DNA of 64,000 nucleotides, from assembly GCF_900116105.1 (NCBI RefSeq), contig NZ_FPAC01000001.1:1044862-1108861 (forward strand), written 5' to 3'. The DNA is from Paenibacillus sp. 453mf (lineage in GTDB: Bacteria; Bacillota; Bacilli; Paenibacillales; Paenibacillaceae). Each line of letters starts with the position of its first letter. The stretch's first letter is position 1. The notes beneath the pieces are model-generated. The model did no database searches. It was not told the origin of the DNA and saw only the letters and a program-made list of their open reading frames with translations. This document shows positions 62,046-64,000 of the stretch, one piece after another. A program made the position numbers and the translations under genes.

Positions 62046-62885
62046 GTGAAATCTTTGCGAATGTCTATGCCTGGTCATGAAAAAGCACATCCGGAAGGGA
62101 ATTTTCACTTTGTCAGTTCACAGCAAGCAGATCATCCCCTAACCTCCTATAAAGGTCGGCTTATGTGTCGTTATGGTTATGGGCTGGCCGCAGAATCGGC
62201 AACCTATGGGGATAATGGTCAAGACTTTGCAGCAATTCATGTAGAAGGTGATATCTGTACATTTGTTCTGTGCGATGGGGTCTCTATGAGTTATTATGGT
62301 GATTTTGCCGCAAGATATTTAGGAAAGGCACTGCATGGGTGGATGCTGGAGACGAAGGAGTGGTCAGTCTCACGGCTACATCAATATTTGACGAATATTA
62401 CGATTCCTGCCTCCAGAGAACTGAGTACATACCAAGCTGCTCACCACGAAAAGGTTCCAATTATGCTGCGAGAAGTGCTGGAGACGAAGAAGAGGCATGG
62501 CAGCCAGTCCATGTATATTTGCGGCAGAATTCAGCTTGGCTCCGGAAAAAAAGGCACCCGTCTTCAGCTTGCCTGGCAGGGAGACTCAAGAATCCGTTTG
62601 TTTCAGAGCGGAACGGAACTTGAACAATTCTTTGAAATGACAAGGGCTACATCCGAGCGTTGGTCTACATTACAAGGACCGATTGGTGGAACGCCACATA
62701 TCTATGAGAGAAGCTTCAAATCAGGTGAAGAAATTGTACTGAGGCTATATACGGATGGTATGGGTGAGCTTGACCCTATTGGACTGCATTTGCCAGACGA
62801 GCAGATCCAAGTGCTCCTGGATGCGCATCATACAGGTGGTCTTGAGGATGACGCTGCATTTATCGAGATCAGCTTTACCTCGTAA
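62046..62885 (+). CDS. PP2C family serine/threonine phosphatase
   Basis: 279 residues from a GTG behind GGGGGAG. The metal-binding motifs of PP2C are in order: GDNGQDF, LCDGVS, WQGDSRI, LYTDGM and DDAAFIEI. About 70 residues precede the first motif. It is likely an active Mn/Mg-dependent phosphatase that reverses the action of the kinase encoded two genes upstream. It is the last gene of the locus; no clear terminator follows in the 155 bases before the next gene. Confidence 0.9.
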   Translation: MKSLRMSMPGHEKAHPEGNFHFVSSQQADHPLTSYKGRLMCRYGYGLAAESATYGDNGQDFAAIHVEGDICTFVLCDGVSMSYYGDFAARYLGKALHGWMLETKEWSVSRLHQYLTNITIPASRELSTYQAAHHEKVPIMLREVLETKKRHGSQSMYICGRIQLGSGKKGTRLQLAWQGDSRIRLFQSGTELEQFFEMTRATSERWSTLQGPIGGTPHIYERSFKSGEEIVLRLYTDGMGELDPIGLHLPDEQIQVLLDAHHTGGLEDDAAFIEISFTS

Positions 62886-63040
62886 GTGACCGTATTCATC
62901 GTTAGAATGGAACATAAGTTAGATTCTATCTCAAAATATACAACGATTGAATTATTAAAACGCTCCTGTTGTGGGCATTCTTATGTATGAGCCACATGTG
63001 CTCTTTGTACATACTATAGCCTAAGGAGTGACCAAGAAGG

Positions 63041-63844
63041 ATGTCTTCAAGTCAACGTATACGTTTTCAAGGGAAAACGGCTTTAGTAACCGGAGCCGGT
63101 TCCGGAATCGGGAAGGCAGTTGCCATTAAGCTGGCACAGGAAGGTGCGAATGTCGCTTTATTTGATCTTATAGATAAACGTACCCATGAAACAGAACAAG
63201 AGATTCTAGCAATGGGCATGGGAAAAGTTCGTGCCTATGATGTTGATATTTCCGATGCAGCACGTGTTGCCGATGCGATAGAGAAGACGGTAAGAGAGCT
63301 TGGCGGCATCGATATTATTTTTGCCAATGCGGGAATTAACGGTGTTGTGGCGCCCCTTGAGGATATTGATGTGGAGGATTGGCAGAACACCATAACGACA
63401 AATCTCGGAGGCACTTTTTTTACAGTAAAATATGCCATTCCCCATATGAAGAAAGATGATGGAGGAAGCATTATTATAACAAGCTCGATCAACGGAAACT
63501 ACACTTTCTCGAATATAGGGATGAGTGCATACAGTACTTCCAAAGCGGGTCAGGTTGCCTTTGCCAAGATGGCAGCGCTGGAGCTGGCCAAATTTAACAT
63601 TCGAGTCAATGTAATTTGCCCGGGTGCAATCTCGACAAATATTGATCAGAGCACAGAAAAATCAGAAGAGCTGAATGAAATATCAATTAAGATGGAGTTT
63701 CCGGATGGTCGTCAGCCGCTGGCTCATGGTCCAGGTAAACCGGAGGAGGTTGCGGACTTGGTCGCTTTTCTGGCATCTTCTGAATCGAAGCATATTACAG
63801 GTGCACAGATTGTTATCGATGGAGCAGAGTCCCTCTTAAGCTGA
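63041..63844 (+). CDS. SDR family oxidoreductase
   Basis: 267 residues, classical short-chain dehydrogenase. The cofactor motif is TGAGSGIGK and the acidic residue in LFDLIDK suggests NAD preference. NAGING follows, and the catalytic set is TSSINGNYTF with YSTSK. The C-terminus GAQIVIDGAESLL is typical. The substrate is unknown. AAGGAGTGACC precedes the ATG. It is unrelated to the type VII genes and has its own terminator. Confidence 0.93.
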   Translation: MSSSQRIRFQGKTALVTGAGSGIGKAVAIKLAQEGANVALFDLIDKRTHETEQEILAMGMGKVRAYDVDISDAARVADAIEKTVRELGGIDIIFANAGINGVVAPLEDIDVEDWQNTITTNLGGTFFTVKYAIPHMKKDDGGSIIITSSINGNYTFSNIGMSAYSTSKAGQVAFAKMAALELAKFNIRVNVICPGAISTNIDQSTEKSEELNEISIKMEFPDGRQPLAHGPGKPEEVADLVAFLASSESKHITGAQIVIDGAESLLS

Positions 63845-63874
63845 TTATGTTAACTATATGAATTGAAGCAGATG

Positions 63875-63906
63875 ACCGTTTCCCTTGCAGGAAACGGTTT
63901 TTTTCG
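63875..63906 (+). terminator. terminator of the SDR gene
   Basis: ACCGTTTCC (63875-63883) pairs with GGAAACGGT (63890-63898), then TTTTTT. Confidence 0.85.
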
Positions 63907-63987
63907 TTATTTTTAGAGGAACGATTGAACACGGGCAGTATTACTAAAATGCATTAATGTGCCGTCATTAGATTCTAAGTTCTGACT

Positions 63988-63996
63988 AAGGGAGGT
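63988..63996 (+). promoter_or_regulatory. ribosome binding site of a gene beyond the window
   Basis: TAAGGGAGG near the right edge; a start codon would lie just outside the window. Confidence 0.4.
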
Positions 63997-64000
63997 ATAT

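Noticed and set aside
1..64000. CRISPR arrays, insertion sequences, prophage, tRNA or rRNA
   Set aside because: No regularly spaced repeats, transposase, integrase, phage structural genes, or tRNA/rRNA signatures were seen.

Overview
The window looks like chromosomal DNA of an endospore-forming Bacillota of the Paenibacillus type. The support is the gene order (rodZ - yajQ - pgsA - cinA - recA - recX - rny - ymdB - spoVS - pduL-like - miaB - ricA), a T-box leader in front of argS, two lipoprotein/permease/permease sugar ABC systems each with its own YesMN-type two-component pair, AGGAGG-type ribosome binding sites, and frequent TTG/GTG starts. The species assignment is inference. I saw no rRNA, tRNA, CRISPR array, insertion sequence or phage.

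1-13.6 kb is conserved core: cell shape (rodZ), phospholipid synthesis (pgsA), recombination (cinA, a LexA-boxed recA, recX), RNA decay (rny), ymdB (apparently started at an ATT codon), spoVS behind a sigma-H-like promoter, a membrane-type dipeptidase, a PduL-like acyltransferase, miaB and ricA. 13.7-17.1 kb holds a hotdog thioesterase and an NAD salvage operon (NrtR-like Nudix protein, pncA, pncB). 17.2-24.2 kb holds an acrylyl-CoA reductase-like enzyme, moaB, a CobW-type GTPase, a Cys-rich DUF326 protein, T-box-controlled argS and a two-gene ABC transporter. 24.3-31.1 kb is the first sugar ABC plus YesMN block. 31.1-43.9 kb is mixed: a HEPN-like small protein, YdcF, a BmrCD-like heterodimeric drug exporter behind an attenuator, a HesB-like protein, two stress or redox genes, an ArsR-DUF2087 regulator, an RsgA-type GTPase behind a double attenuator, a YkuD transpeptidase, a GNAT enzyme and a CGNR regulator. 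44-52 kb has DinB, a 52-residue protein and the second sugar ABC plus YesMN block.

52.7-62.9 kb is the most unusual part. It is a compact type VII (ESX/WXG100) secretion locus with a YukD/EsaB-like protein, an EssC-type triple ATPase without room for FHA domains, an unrecognised 277-residue protein, a WXG-like protein and a WXG100 protein. It runs directly into a module of membrane-anchored protein kinase, von Willebrand A protein and PP2C phosphatase. EsaA, EssA and a typical EssB were not seen. This arrangement recalls the PpkA/PppA control of type VI secretion and the TerY-PP2C-kinase triads. I infer a phospho-regulated minimal T7SS. The window ends with an SDR oxidoreductase.

Other points worth attention are the two translation-attenuation leaders. 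One (28-codon peptide plus terminator) precedes the BmrCD-like exporter. The other (a 20-codon and a 17-codon peptide, each with its own terminator, the second peptide coding straight through the hairpin) precedes the RsgA paralogue. Both are read directly from sequence; their inducers are unknown.
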